From Albidovulum marisflavi (GTDB lineage Bacteria; Pseudomonadota; Alphaproteobacteria; Rhodobacterales; Rhodobacteraceae), in NCBI RefSeq assembly GCF_025751435.1, contig NZ_JAOWKY010000002.1, forward strand, positions 62,001-126,000: DNA of 64,000 bases. Reading direction: 5' to 3'. Shown piece after piece: positions 37,137-44,949 of this stretch. Within the stretch, counting starts at the first letter, position 1. Every line of letters begins with the position of its first letter. Made by a program: the position numbers and the translations under genes. The notes under the pieces are model-generated. The model searched no databases, was not told the DNA's origin, and was given only the letters and a program-made list of their open reading frames with translations.

Positions 37137-38177
37137 CTAGCCTTGGCTTTCGGGATCACGCTGGCCGTTGGCATAAGGGATCCAGATCTGACGCGTTACC
37201 ACGATCATCAGGACCGTCAGGGGCGCGGCCAGGACGAACCCGGCCGGGCCGAACATCAGGCCGAAGCCGACCACCGAAAAGACGGTGACCGCGGGCGGAA
37301 GATCAACCGTCTCCCTCTGGATCAGGGGGATGAGCAGCGTGCCCTCGATCTGCTGGATCGCGACATAGAGCAAGGCGACCCACAGCGCCGTCGTGGGGCC
37401 GTCGACGAGCCCCACGGCAATCGCGGGTATGGCGCTTGCGACCGGCCCGACATACGGAATGAACTCAAGCAGGCCCGCGATGACGCCTAGCGCGATCGCG
37501 GTCGACACCCCCAGGAACCAAAGCCCGACGGTCGTCATCAGGCCGACTGCCAGCATGGCCACCAGTTGCCCCAACAGGAAGGCGCGCAGGGCGTTGCCAG
37601 CGACGCGCAGGGTCTGGCCGCCCTTGTCGCGGAACCTCTGGGGCATCAGGCATACCGCGCCGTTTCGATAAAGCGATGGGTTCAGCGCGATGAACACCCC
37701 ACCCGCAAGCGCAAGACCCACCCCCGTGCCGGCGGAGATGACGAACGATGTCATCCCGGAAATACCGTTCAGGATCGAGATCGTGCCGTCCGAGCTTTGC
37801 AGCCTTTCGGTGATCCAGGCTTCGATACTGCCGATGTCGATCCAGTCCTCAAGCTGATTGACCGCGGTCGGGATCTTCGAGGACAGCTCTGACAGTTCGG
37901 CCAGGGTCTGCGCGCCAAGCACGCCGATGGTTCCCAGGAACAGGCCAAGAAGCACGACGACGCTTGCGAGGACAGCGACCGTCTGCCCCACCGGCACCAC
38001 ACGTTGAAGCGTTCGCGCGGCCGCATCCAGAAGAAGCGCGACAAGGATCGCCGCGAAGATCACGAGAACAAGGCTACGCAATGCCCACAGCGCCAAGGCA
38101 GCCACGACAATGGCCATAATACCGGCCGATATCGCAATCGGGCCTGCACTGCGCCTCGGGCCTTGCCACTCGCTCAT
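37137..38177 (-). CDS. AI-2E family transporter
   Basis: 346 residues, about eight membrane helices in the typical order. The C-terminal half shows GVIAGLLEFIPYVGPVASAIPAIAVGLV and LYVAIQQIEGTLLIPLIQRETVDLPP, the family core. Members export diverse solutes (E. coli TqsA, PerM; Na+/H+ antiport in some); substrate unknown. Upstream GGAAC/TGTT site suggests stress control. Confidence 0.9.
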   Translation of the reverse strand: MSEWQGPRRSAGPIAISAGIMAIVVAALALWALRSLVLVIFAAILVALLLDAAARTLQRVVPVGQTVAVLASVVVLLGLFLGTIGVLGAQTLAELSELSSKIPTAVNQLEDWIDIGSIEAWITERLQSSDGTISILNGISGMTSFVISAGTGVGLALAGGVFIALNPSLYRNGAVCLMPQRFRDKGGQTLRVAGNALRAFLLGQLVAMLAVGLMTTVGLWFLGVSTAIALGVIAGLLEFIPYVGPVASAIPAIAVGLVDGPTTALWVALLYVAIQQIEGTLLIPLIQRETVDLPPAVTVFSVVGFGLMFGPAGFVLAAPLTVLMIVVTRQIWIPYANGQRDPESQG

Positions 38178-38246
38178 GTCCTGTGTCCTTCCGCTTGGCG
38201 CAGCCGCGCCTGGTCATGTTCGCGGGCTGAGCGTTTTCGCGAACTC

Positions 38247-38271
38247 AACAGCGGATGGCGTTTTCGGTTCC
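38247..38271 (-). promoter_or_regulatory. EcfG-type promoter for the AI-2E transporter
   Basis: Minus strand GGAAC (38271-38267), 16 nt, TGTT (38250-38247), 70 bp before the start at 38177. Confidence 0.55.
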
Positions 38272-38302
38272 CTCTTTCGGATCGCCGTTCGGCCAGCGGC
38301 AC

Positions 38303-38327
38303 GGAACCAAACCCGTAACTGCGCGTT
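38303..38327 (+). promoter_or_regulatory. EcfG-type promoter for the glycine-zipper lipoprotein
   Basis: GGAAC (38303-38307), 16 nt, CGTT (38324-38327): exact consensus, 45 bp before the start at 38372. Back to back with the site at 38247-38271. Confidence 0.75.
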
Positions 38328-38371
38328 TAGCGACGTCACGACCCAAAATGTCACGACGAATGGAGCTTGAA

Positions 38372-38629
38372 ATGAAAAAGGTAATGCTGCTCATACCCCT
38401 TCTTGCATTCACCGCGGCGTGCGAGAACCAGAACGACTCCACGCTTGCCGGCGCAGCGGCCGGCGCAGCATTGGGCGCAGCCGTGTCCGATGACGACCGC
38501 GTCGAAGGCGCGCTTATCGGCGGTGCCGCGGGCGCCGTGGTCGGCACGCTGATCGGCCAGGCAAGCACGCCGGGTGACTGTATCTACCGCGATGCCTACG
38601 GCAACCGCTATATCGCCGATTGCCCGTGA
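38372..38629 (+). CDS. Glycine-zipper lipoprotein
   Basis: 85 residues. Lipobox LAFTAAC gives a lipoprotein with Cys near 17. The mature part is a glycine-zipper hairpin (LAGAAAGAALGAAVSDDDRVEGALIGGAAGAVVGTLIG) and a short tail with YRDAYGNRYIADCP. Similar small proteins sit in the outer membrane and are stress-induced. GGAG precedes the start; an intrinsic terminator follows. Confidence 0.8.
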   Translation: MKKVMLLIPLLAFTAACENQNDSTLAGAAAGAALGAAVSDDDRVEGALIGGAAGAVVGTLIGQASTPGDCIYRDAYGNRYIADCP

Positions 38630-38663
38630 CGGCCGCAATCCTGGCGTACGACGATTGAACATG

Positions 38664-38691
38664 CGCACCGCTTCTGGCGGTGCGTTTTTTT
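38664..38691 (+). terminator. Intrinsic terminator after the glycine-zipper gene
   Basis: Perfect stem CGCACCGC (38664-38671) and GCGGTGCG (38677-38684), 5-nt loop, followed by seven Ts. Confidence 0.9.
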
Positions 38692-38711
38692 CATCGCCCT
38701 ACACGCCGCGC

Positions 38712-38740
38712 AAAAAAAGAGCGCGGCAAAGCCGCGCCCC
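38712..38740 (-). terminator. Intrinsic terminator of the EF-hand gene
   Basis: Stem GCGCGGC/GCCGCGC (38721-38727 and 38731-38737) with a 3-nt loop. On the minus strand it is followed by a run of Ts (A-run 38712-38718 on plus). Confidence 0.88.
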
Positions 38741-38777
38741 CTGCATTTCGGATTGACCCTGGCGGTGTGCCAGTCGA

Positions 38778-39059
38778 TCAGTTGCCGCCGTCACCCACGC
38801 TGCCTTGAACGCCGAACACCGTATCCAGAACGTTGGATTCCAGTGCGATCAGGTATTCGCCGCTATCAACCAGCAAGTTTTCATCCGAGTCGATCAGCGC
38901 CATGTGAGACTCCTCGAACCTCGGATATTCAGCCGTCAGCTCAGCCATGCTCAGGCCACCGTTGTTGTCGATGTCCAACATCTCGAAATCTGCCGCCTGA
39001 GCAAAGGCAACGGCTGGCGAAACCGCAAGTACGGCGATTGTAAGAATTTGCAAACGCAT
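38778..39059 (-). CDS. Secreted EF-hand protein (two hands)
   Basis: 93 residues. Signal peptide MRLQILTIAVLAVSPAVAFA, then two EF-hand loops, DIDNNGGLSMAEL and DSDENLLVDSGEY (the second degenerate). Probably a periplasmic calcium-binding protein. Start at 39059 has AAGGAAA at good distance; the frame is open upstream without a ribosome site. No clear EcfG-type promoter here. Confidence 0.78.
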   Translation of the reverse strand: MRLQILTIAVLAVSPAVAFAQAADFEMLDIDNNGGLSMAELTAEYPRFEESHMALIDSDENLLVDSGEYLIALESNVLDTVFGVQGSVGDGGN

Positions 39060-39275
39060 CTTGTTTCCTTTCGTTACCGTGTCTTTGAAGCGGAAGGCAG
39101 GCAGCACCTGTTCCGCTTCAGATAACCCAACCCCCGGATGCGCAATTCGTTGCGCGGGGTCACGGCATCGTGACACGCAGACCGGCACCTCCCGATCTCC
39201 CCGGGTCCTGTCCGCTGCGCGCAAATTCGCGCACGATCTCGCACCGGCTTGGCGCGCACAGCCTTGGAACAGGCG

Positions 39276-39300
39276 GGAACAAACGCGGCAGCGACTGGTT
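39276..39300 (+). promoter_or_regulatory. EcfG-type promoter for the 91-aa membrane protein
   Basis: GGAAC (39276-39280), 16 nt, GGTT (39297-39300), 46 bp before the start at 39346. Between 39060 and 39275 I see no gene. Confidence 0.6.
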
Positions 39301-39345
39301 GGACCCAATAAGGCTTGGTAACCGAAAGGAAAGCGAGGATCCGTC

Positions 39346-39621
39346 ATGAGCGCTCCGAAGGACAACTTTGACAAGGAAGCACGCAAAAGCGTATGGCCGC
39401 TTCTGGGCATCGCGCTCGTGGTTCTGTTCGCCGTTGGCCTTATCGTCTTCTGGCTGTTCGAAGAGGCGGTAGAGGCCCCTGCCCCCGGTGAATCCGGCGA
39501 AGTGGAACAGGATGTGGCCCCGCCGGGTCAACCGGGCGTCGGCTCGGTTCCGGCCCCCGAAGGCGTGGTGCCGCAGGAAGTTGAGCCCGAGGTGCTGAAT
39601 CCTTCGAACGAGGAATACTGA
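39346..39621 (+). CDS. Single-pass membrane protein, unknown
   Basis: 91 residues: short charged N-terminus, one membrane helix (VWPLLGIALVVLFAVGLIVFWLF), then an acidic Pro/Glu/Val-rich tail facing the periplasm (APAPGESGEVEQDVAPPGQPG...). No family recognised. Possible stress-induced envelope protein, judged by the promoter. Confidence 0.6.
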   Translation: MSAPKDNFDKEARKSVWPLLGIALVVLFAVGLIVFWLFEEAVEAPAPGESGEVEQDVAPPGQPGVGSVPAPEGVVPQEVEPEVLNPSNEEY

Positions 39622-39660
39622 GGCGGGATCATGCGGAACAGCCCGCCCGACTGGCTGCCG

Positions 39661-40551
39661 TCAATCCCCTCTGAAGGCTTCAATCAGGTCATCGTCTTCG
39701 CCTTGCAGTTCGGTCCTGATCTGGACCCAGGCAAGGATGGTGAAGAACACCGAACCGCCCAGAAGGTTGCCAACCGTCGCGGGCAAGAGAAAGCCGACGA
39801 CGCCGGAAAAGAAGCCCAGATCACCCGAAAGGATCAGCAGCGACACTTCGGTGGCGCCGGCCACGACATGGGCAAAGCCGGCAAGTGAGATCAGATAGGT
39901 GATGGCGATGACCATGAGCGCCCGCGCGTCTCCGGAATTGGGCGTCATCCAGACCAGCGCCGCGACAAGCCACCCAGCCCCGATCCCCCTCAGCACGATT
40001 TCACCCGTTCCGAATTCCACCGCATGAAGCGAGATGTCGTGCATCGCGCGCCAGACGTCCGGTTGATAGTTCCGCGTCATCCACAGCACCGCACCGAACG
40101 TCGCGGCCCCCGCGAGGTTCGAGCCCAGCACCAGGCCCCAAAGCCTTGCCAGCCGCCTGAACATTCTGGCCGACGTGTCATCCAATACCGGGCACACGGC
40201 CTTGATCGTGTTTTCCGTGAACAGCTGCATCTGTCCGAGGATGACGATCAGGAACCCGATGCTGTATCCAAGGCTTTCCACCAAGGGTCGCCAGTCCGCG
40301 ACCGGAAGATGCGAGCGCAGCAAACCCTGCGACAGGACGGACAGGCCAATGGCCAGACCGGCGACGAAGCCCGACATCGTGAGGGCACTTGTCGGGCGCA
40401 GCAATTCCATGCGGCCCTCGCGCCTGATGGACTCGAAAATGGCGACGGCGCGGATCGGGGTATGATCTTCGATTGCCTCGATTTCGTGATCCGTGAGCGA
40501 GGCTTCGTGCTTGCTCTCTTCCTGGTCCTTCACCGGGTCTTTTTGCGCCAT
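39661..40551 (-). CDS. Formate/nitrite transporter family channel
   Basis: 296 residues with six membrane helices. The FNT features are visible: long cytoplasmic N-terminus, FVAGLAIGLSVLSQG, SLGYSIGFLIVILGQMQLFTENT, SNLAGAATFGAVLW, and the late ...TYLISLAGFAHVVAGATE. The N-terminal extension (about 55 residues, acidic) resembles the YfdC subgroup, whose substrate is uncertain. Start at 40551 (MAQKDPVKD) chosen because an EcfG-type -10 lies 35 bp before it. Confidence 0.85.
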   Translation of the reverse strand: MAQKDPVKDQEESKHEASLTDHEIEAIEDHTPIRAVAIFESIRREGRMELLRPTSALTMSGFVAGLAIGLSVLSQGLLRSHLPVADWRPLVESLGYSIGFLIVILGQMQLFTENTIKAVCPVLDDTSARMFRRLARLWGLVLGSNLAGAATFGAVLWMTRNYQPDVWRAMHDISLHAVEFGTGEIVLRGIGAGWLVAALVWMTPNSGDARALMVIAITYLISLAGFAHVVAGATEVSLLILSGDLGFFSGVVGFLLPATVGNLLGGSVFFTILAWVQIRTELQGEDDDLIEAFRGD

Positions 40552-40585
40552 GTCCAATTTTCCGTTTAAAAGCCACCGCATGGGC

Positions 40586-40611
40586 AACGCCGCTGCGGCG
40601 GCTATCGTTCC
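40586..40611 (-). promoter_or_regulatory. EcfG-type promoter for the FNT channel
   Basis: Minus strand GGAAC (40611-40607), 17 nt, CGTT (40589-40586). It sits in the short gap between topoisomerase IB and the channel gene. Confidence 0.7.
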
Positions 40612-40625
40612 CTCGGGAACACGCC

Positions 40626-41633
40626 TCATCGCTCCAGCAGGCCGATAAGCTCGGATTCTCCGGAACGCAGTCCGCTTAGTCCGGGGCCCGGAGAGGCACG
40701 CAGAAGGCGCAGTCGTTGATCGGGATCCAGGCGCGCCAGATCGATCACCGCTGGATGGACATAGCTTTTCCGCGCAACGGCCGCAGTGTTGTCCAGCCGC
40801 TCGGCCGCGGCTTCGGCCATTTCTGCGATGGTGACCGGCCCCGGGCGCAGCGCGATGCAAAAGGCCGCGTGCGTTCCGTTCCAGGTTCGAAAGGTCTTTG
40901 CCGTCATCCCTTCGCCGCATATTTCCGCGATGACCGCGTTGACCTGTTCCGACCGCAGGACATGCGGGATCTGGCTCTCGTCAAGCCAGGTGGCAAGGGC
41001 GGCGCCCGGAAGGTCGTGAATTCGGCTCATGGCACGCTGCAGCGCCGGCCCGCTCAGCGTCCGCCTGATGCGGGCGCCACCCTTGGATGGAAAGGACAGG
41101 ATCAGCCTGTCCTTTCGAAACCGGACGTGACGGCCAAGCAGCGTCGTCGCGCCGAAGCTTTGGTTCTGGGTCGCATAGGCTTGGTTGCCGATCCTGATCG
41201 AGGCACGGTCGATCAAGGCCAGCACTGTCCCTAGCGCCAGTTCCGCCGAACCGGTTTCGGCCCCGAGACTTCGGGCGATGAAGCCGCGAAGACGCGGCAG
41301 GGCGCGCCCGAAGATCGACAGCTGATCGAACTTGACCGTGGCGCGATGTTCGGACCAGTCGGGATGATATCGGTATTGCTTGCGCCCGCGTGCATCACGC
41401 CCGGTCGCCTGAAGGTGCCCATTCGGATGCGGCGTGATCCAGACCTCATCATAGGCTGGCGGAACCGCGATTGCGGTAATGCGATCACGCTCCTTGCGGT
41501 CACGGATCAAAGTACCATCAGAGGCGTAGTAGGCAAAGCCGCTGCCGCATCGCCGGCGCGTGATACCAGGCTGGTCGTCGGAGTAATACAAAAGCCCCGA
41601 AGGACGAATTTTCGAAAGGTCGTGCATGGTCAT
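40626..41633 (-). CDS. DNA topoisomerase IB (poxvirus-like)
   Basis: 335 residues. The bacterial TopIB layout is clear: N-terminal beta domain (ITRRRCGSGFAYYASDGTLIRD...IPPAYDEVW-type), then the catalytic domain with the RIGNQAYA Arg region, KTFRTWNGTHAA and the nucleophile Tyr in ARKSYVHPAVID. Relaxes supercoils by a 3'-phosphotyrosine intermediate. It follows the cysteine-rich gene by 76 bp, so the same stress promoter may serve both. An alternative start is two codons downstream. Confidence 0.92.
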   Translation of the reverse strand: MTMHDLSKIRPSGLLYYSDDQPGITRRRCGSGFAYYASDGTLIRDRKERDRITAIAVPPAYDEVWITPHPNGHLQATGRDARGRKQYRYHPDWSEHRATVKFDQLSIFGRALPRLRGFIARSLGAETGSAELALGTVLALIDRASIRIGNQAYATQNQSFGATTLLGRHVRFRKDRLILSFPSKGGARIRRTLSGPALQRAMSRIHDLPGAALATWLDESQIPHVLRSEQVNAVIAEICGEGMTAKTFRTWNGTHAAFCIALRPGPVTIAEMAEAAAERLDNTAAVARKSYVHPAVIDLARLDPDQRLRLLRASPGPGLSGLRSGESELIGLLER

Positions 41634-41709
41634 TCGCCCGTGGCGAACGCGCCCCAGGTTCTGCCCGGAAAAGACGTTCCGCCCGGAGAAGACCCAGCAT
41701 CGATGGCTG

Positions 41710-41943
41710 CTAGATCCGATCTCTCAACCCGGAAACGCCCGAATTCTGCGCACAACTGTCGCAGCAAAAGAACGTTCCGTTCGCTTCCAGCCCATGGCCG
41801 ATGATGCGGCACCCGCAATGGGTGCACTTCGGTGCAAGCTTTTGAATCGCGCATTCGAAACTGTCGAAAGTGTAGGTTTCGCCGTCTTTGACCACGTCAA
41901 AGCTCTTGTCGTATTCGTTTCCGCAGGTGACGCAGGTGCCCAT
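41710..41943 (-). CDS. Cysteine-rich metallothionein-like protein
   Basis: 77 residues with nine cysteines in CVTCGN, FDSFECAI, CTHCGCRIIGHG and CCDSC clusters plus conserved His. This matches the small proteobacterial proteins annotated as prokaryotic metallothionein or zinc-ribbon proteins. Binds zinc or similar metals, role unknown. EcfG-type promoter 45 bp upstream. Confidence 0.7.
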   Translation of the reverse strand: MGTCVTCGNEYDKSFDVVKDGETYTFDSFECAIQKLAPKCTHCGCRIIGHGLEANGTFFCCDSCAQNSGVSGLRDRI

Positions 41944-41987
41944 GGCTGGCCCTCCCCTTTGTCCGGTCCAAGTCGTATCCTAACGCA

Positions 41988-42012
41988 AACCGGCCAGGCG
42001 AGCGTTTGTTCC
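41988..42012 (-). promoter_or_regulatory. EcfG-type promoter for the cysteine-rich protein
   Basis: Minus strand GGAAC (42012-42008), 16 nt, GGTT (41991-41988). Confidence 0.6.
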
Positions 42013-42108
42013 AGCGCAGGCACAGACTTTGACGTCCGGCGCCGACACTGTGGCTGACCCAAGCCAGCGCGGATGCGGCGTCCGGAGGTGGTTATCGGGG
42101 CTGCGCGA

Positions 42109-42249
42109 TCAGTACTGCGCGTCTTGGGCCGTGTCGGTTACAGCCTCACCAACGTTTTCGATGTCGCGGCCCGCGCCCTCGACCGTCTCACAGGCGGAAA
42201 GGGCGGCGAACATGAACGCGGAAAGGGCAAGAAGTGTCATACGGGTCAT
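42109..42249 (-). CDS. ecn: Entericidin-family lipoprotein
   Basis: 46 residues. N-terminus MTRMTLLALSAFMFAALSAC is a lipoprotein signal with lipobox LSAC; the mature peptide ETVEGAGRDIENVGEAVTDTAQ is the entericidin A/B pattern. Small outer-membrane-type lipoprotein associated with stress and stationary phase. Exact EcfG consensus promoter 35 bp upstream. Divergent from the DUF3309 gene. Confidence 0.85.
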   Translation of the reverse strand: MTRMTLLALSAFMFAALSACETVEGAGRDIENVGEAVTDTAQDAQY

Positions 42250-42283
42250 GGGTTTTCCATTCTGCTGTGAAAGTGCCGATCAT

Positions 42284-42308
42284 AACGCCCGACCCGGCGA
42301 AGGGTTCC
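42284..42308 (-). promoter_or_regulatory. EcfG-type promoter for entericidin
   Basis: Minus strand GGAAC (42308-42304), 16 nt, CGTT (42287-42284): exact consensus. Confidence 0.78.
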
Positions 42309-42380
42309 GTCCTGACGATCCGCAACCCCCTAAAAAGGCACGATGAACCGAGTGAACGGCACGATTGGCATATTGGAACC

Positions 42381-42406
42381 GGAACAAACACGCCGGCGGC
42401 GGGGTT
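42381..42406 (+). promoter_or_regulatory. EcfG-type promoter for DUF3309-M50
   Basis: GGAAC (42381-42385), 17 nt, GGTT (42403-42406), 61 bp before the start at 42467. A second GGAAC at 42375 is out of phase. Confidence 0.55.
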
Positions 42407-42466
42407 CACGTATGAGTGCGCGCGAAGCCAAGCGCGCCGGAAATGACACGAAAGGAGGTGCCGCGA

Positions 42467-42694
42467 ATGGGCATGTTCTGGTTCTGGATCGGCCTGTTGC
42501 TTCTGGCCTTCGCGATTGCGGCTTTGCCGGGCTGGCGTCATACGCGAAACCGCTGGCCCTACAGCCTTGGCGGCCGATACCGTTTCTATCCAAGCGCAGG
42601 AGCGGCTTTGGGCGTTGCCCTGATCCTTCTGCTGTTCCTGCTTGGTCTGATCGCGATGGACTGGCCCGGAGCCACGGCACCGGCCGTCGAATAG
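42467..42694 (+). CDS. DUF3309-like small membrane protein
   Basis: 75 residues. First helix FWFWIGLLLLAFAIAALPGW, a WPYSLGGRYRFYPSAG loop and a second helix LGVALILLLFLLGLIAM, as in the DUF3309 family (ALPxWxxS..WGYxPSGG..LLLI). Strong ribosome site AAAGGAGGTG 6 nt before the ATG. Co-transcribed with the M50 protease 13 bp downstream. Confidence 0.75.
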   Translation: MGMFWFWIGLLLLAFAIAALPGWRHTRNRWPYSLGGRYRFYPSAGAALGVALILLLFLLGLIAMDWPGATAPAVE

Positions 42695-42707
42695 CTGGGC
42701 TGGCTGC

Positions 42708-43886
42708 ATGTTCGGCAACGACATCCGCCTTTTCACTCTTCTGGGCTTTCGCGTCAGCATCGCGCCAAGCTGGTTCCTTCTCGCGATACTGATCGTTTGG
42801 AGCCTCGCGCAGGCGTACTTCCCCTCGATTATCGACAACCTGTCGCCCGCGACCGCGATCTGGATGTCCGTCGTGGGCGCGATCGGCCTTTTCGCCTCGA
42901 TCGTGTTTCATGAATTCGCGCACGCCCTGGTGGCGCGACGCTTCGACATGCCGATTTCGGGGATCACGCTTTTCCTGTTCGGCGGCGTCGCGCATCTGAG
43001 GGATGAGCCGCCCGGTCCCTGGGCGGAATTCCTTGTCGCCATCGTCGGGCCGATATCCAGCTACTTCCTCGCCGGCGTTTTCGCTCTGGGCTTGCTGCCC
43101 GGAACCGGGGGCGAAATCGGCCCCGTCGAAGCCGTGATCGGCTACCTTGTCACCATCAACCTCGTTCTGGCCACGTTCAATCTGCTGCCAGCCTTTCCGC
43201 TGGACGGCGGCCGGGTACTGCGTGCGGCCATCTGGGGCTGGACGGGCAGCCTGCGGCGGGCGACCCACATCAGCGCCATCTGCGGCCGGGTCCTTGGCGG
43301 AGCGGTGGTTCTTCTGGGCGCGCTCAATGTCGTCTACGGCGATCTGATCGGCGGCATGTGGCTGGTTCTGGTCGGCATGTTCATCAGCGCCGCCGCAGGC
43401 GCGTCCGAGGCGCATACCGATCTGAGGATCGGACTCGACAAGGTTCAGGTCCGGGATGTCATGAACCCAGTGACGATCACCGCGCCGGCGGACTTGACAG
43501 TGGCGGAACTGGTCGAGGACTACTTCTACCGTCACTATCACAAGGCGTTTCCGGTGGTGCGGGGCGAAACGCTTCTGGGCTGCGTCAGGCTTGAGGACGT
43601 GGGCCGCGTGCCCCGCGAAAGGTGGCAGGAAACCAGGATCGCGGACATATTGACCGACGACAACGCGCGCCATGTGATCGAACCCGAAAAGCCGGTCTGG
43701 AATGCGCTGAACCTGATGAAGGACGAAGGCGTCAGTCGCCTGATGGTGGTGGATCGCGGCGCGCTGGTCGGAATGCTGACGATGCGCGACCTGATGCAGT
43801 ATGTCACCGTGCGGCGCCAGCTGGGCGGCGGCAAGTGGCGGAAAGCCCCAAGCCCGCCTGCACGACCATCAAAAAACGCGCGCTGA
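42708..43886 (+). CDS. Site-2 protease family (M50) metalloprotease with CBS domains
   Basis: 392 residues. Intramembrane zinc protease: HEFAH in the second membrane helix (FASIVFHEFAHALVARRF) and the second signature NLLPAFPLDGG in a later helix. After about six helices come two C-terminal CBS domains (VRDVMNPVTITAPADLTVAEL and ...MKDEGVSRLMVVDRGALVGMLTMRDLMQ), which may sense nucleotides. Same layout as the Rv2625c/sll0862-type proteases. Target unknown. Confidence 0.9.
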   Translation: MFGNDIRLFTLLGFRVSIAPSWFLLAILIVWSLAQAYFPSIIDNLSPATAIWMSVVGAIGLFASIVFHEFAHALVARRFDMPISGITLFLFGGVAHLRDEPPGPWAEFLVAIVGPISSYFLAGVFALGLLPGTGGEIGPVEAVIGYLVTINLVLATFNLLPAFPLDGGRVLRAAIWGWTGSLRRATHISAICGRVLGGAVVLLGALNVVYGDLIGGMWLVLVGMFISAAAGASEAHTDLRIGLDKVQVRDVMNPVTITAPADLTVAELVEDYFYRHYHKAFPVVRGETLLGCVRLEDVGRVPRERWQETRIADILTDDNARHVIEPEKPVWNALNLMKDEGVSRLMVVDRGALVGMLTMRDLMQYVTVRRQLGGGKWRKAPSPPARPSKNAR

Positions 43887-43910
43887 CCGTCCTGCCACTG
43901 CCGACCTCGG

Positions 43911-43936
43911 GGAACCGAAGACATCTGAACCCAGTT
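43911..43936 (+). promoter_or_regulatory. Weak EcfG-like promoter before DUF305
   Basis: GGAAC (43911-43915), 17 nt, AGTT (43933-43936). It leaves a UTR of about 130 nt before the start at 44072. Confidence 0.4.
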
Positions 43937-44071
43937 TCCCTGAAGGCGCGGCTCGCGGGCATGCGGACGCTTGCCGCTCCGGTCGACGCCCGTCGCCTGC
44001 GGCGCGGTTTCGGGCGGCGCGATTGGATCGAGGACGCGCATGCATATCAGCAGCCAGGAAAGGCCAATTCG

Positions 44072-44935
44072 ATGACCTACAGCCGTTTCGCCTTGATGAT
44101 CCTTACCTCCACGGTGGTGATGTTCGTCCTGATGTACCTCAATACCTACGCGTTCGAGCACGTGTTCTTCTCGGAAACGCGGGTCTACATGGCGGTGCTT
44201 ATGGGCGCGACGATGGCAATCATCATGTTGGGCTACATGCTGGGAATGTATGCCAACAAGGCACTGAACATCGCGATCTTCGCCGGTGCTGCGGTCGTGT
44301 TCGCGCTTTCACTCTGGCTTGTTCGAAGCCAGGTGACGGTGTCGGGCGAAAGCTACATGCGGGCGATGATACCGCACCATTCCATCGCGGTGATGACCTC
44401 GGAACGCGCGCGTATCCGGGATGCGAGGGTGCGCAAGCTTGCGGATGAGATCATCGGCGCGCAGCGGCGCGAGATCGCCGAAATGCGTTACCTGATCGGC
44501 GCAGTTGCATCCGGCGAGACGACCGACGTCGTTTATGCGGATCCGCCGCCAGAGCCGGGCACGATCGACGACGCGCTGAACAACACGCTCATCTCGGCGC
44601 TGGACCCCGCGCCGCTGCGCGCTGACGAAGCTGACCGGCTTCTTGCGTCGGGCCCGCGCTGTGCGTTCAACAGAAGCCCCGAAACCGATCCGATCCTCTG
44701 GGTATCCCGCGGCACTGGCGAGGCGGCGATGAGCCTGAATGGCGTCCTGGTGCCGCTTGCAGCATCGGACGGCACCGTCGATGAGATCACGACCTATGCC
44801 GCGCCTGGGGTGATGATGTCGGTCCGTCCGCTGGGTGAGGACGCGGACTGGCGGCAGGATACGGAACTGGTGTTTTCACTCGATCAAGGTCTCAGGGTTG
44901 GGTATCGCGGCTTCTGGTCCTGCGACGCGACCTGA
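44072..44935 (+). CDS. DUF305 membrane protein
   Basis: 287 residues. Three membrane helices at the N-terminus (MILTSTVVMFVLMYLNTYAF; YMAVLMGATMAIIMLGYMLGMY; IAIFAGAAVVFALSLWLV), then the DUF305 motif YMRAMIPHHSIAVMTSERARI, a ferritin-like His-rich helix pair linked to copper in some homologues. The C-terminal 120 residues (CAFNRSPETDPILWVSR...) form an extra domain I do not recognise. Start at 44072 with AGGAAAGG upstream; the frame is open further back into the M50 gene. Confidence 0.8.
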   Translation: MTYSRFALMILTSTVVMFVLMYLNTYAFEHVFFSETRVYMAVLMGATMAIIMLGYMLGMYANKALNIAIFAGAAVVFALSLWLVRSQVTVSGESYMRAMIPHHSIAVMTSERARIRDARVRKLADEIIGAQRREIAEMRYLIGAVASGETTDVVYADPPPEPGTIDDALNNTLISALDPAPLRADEADRLLASGPRCAFNRSPETDPILWVSRGTGEAAMSLNGVLVPLAASDGTVDEITTYAAPGVMMSVRPLGEDADWRQDTELVFSLDQGLRVGYRGFWSCDAT

Positions 44936-44949
44936 GGGCTCGGCGGGCG

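Noticed and set aside
39084-39113. EcfG-like site before the two-EF-hand gene
   Set aside because: A GGAAC is present on the minus strand, but at 16-18 nt spacing the -10 does not contain GTT.
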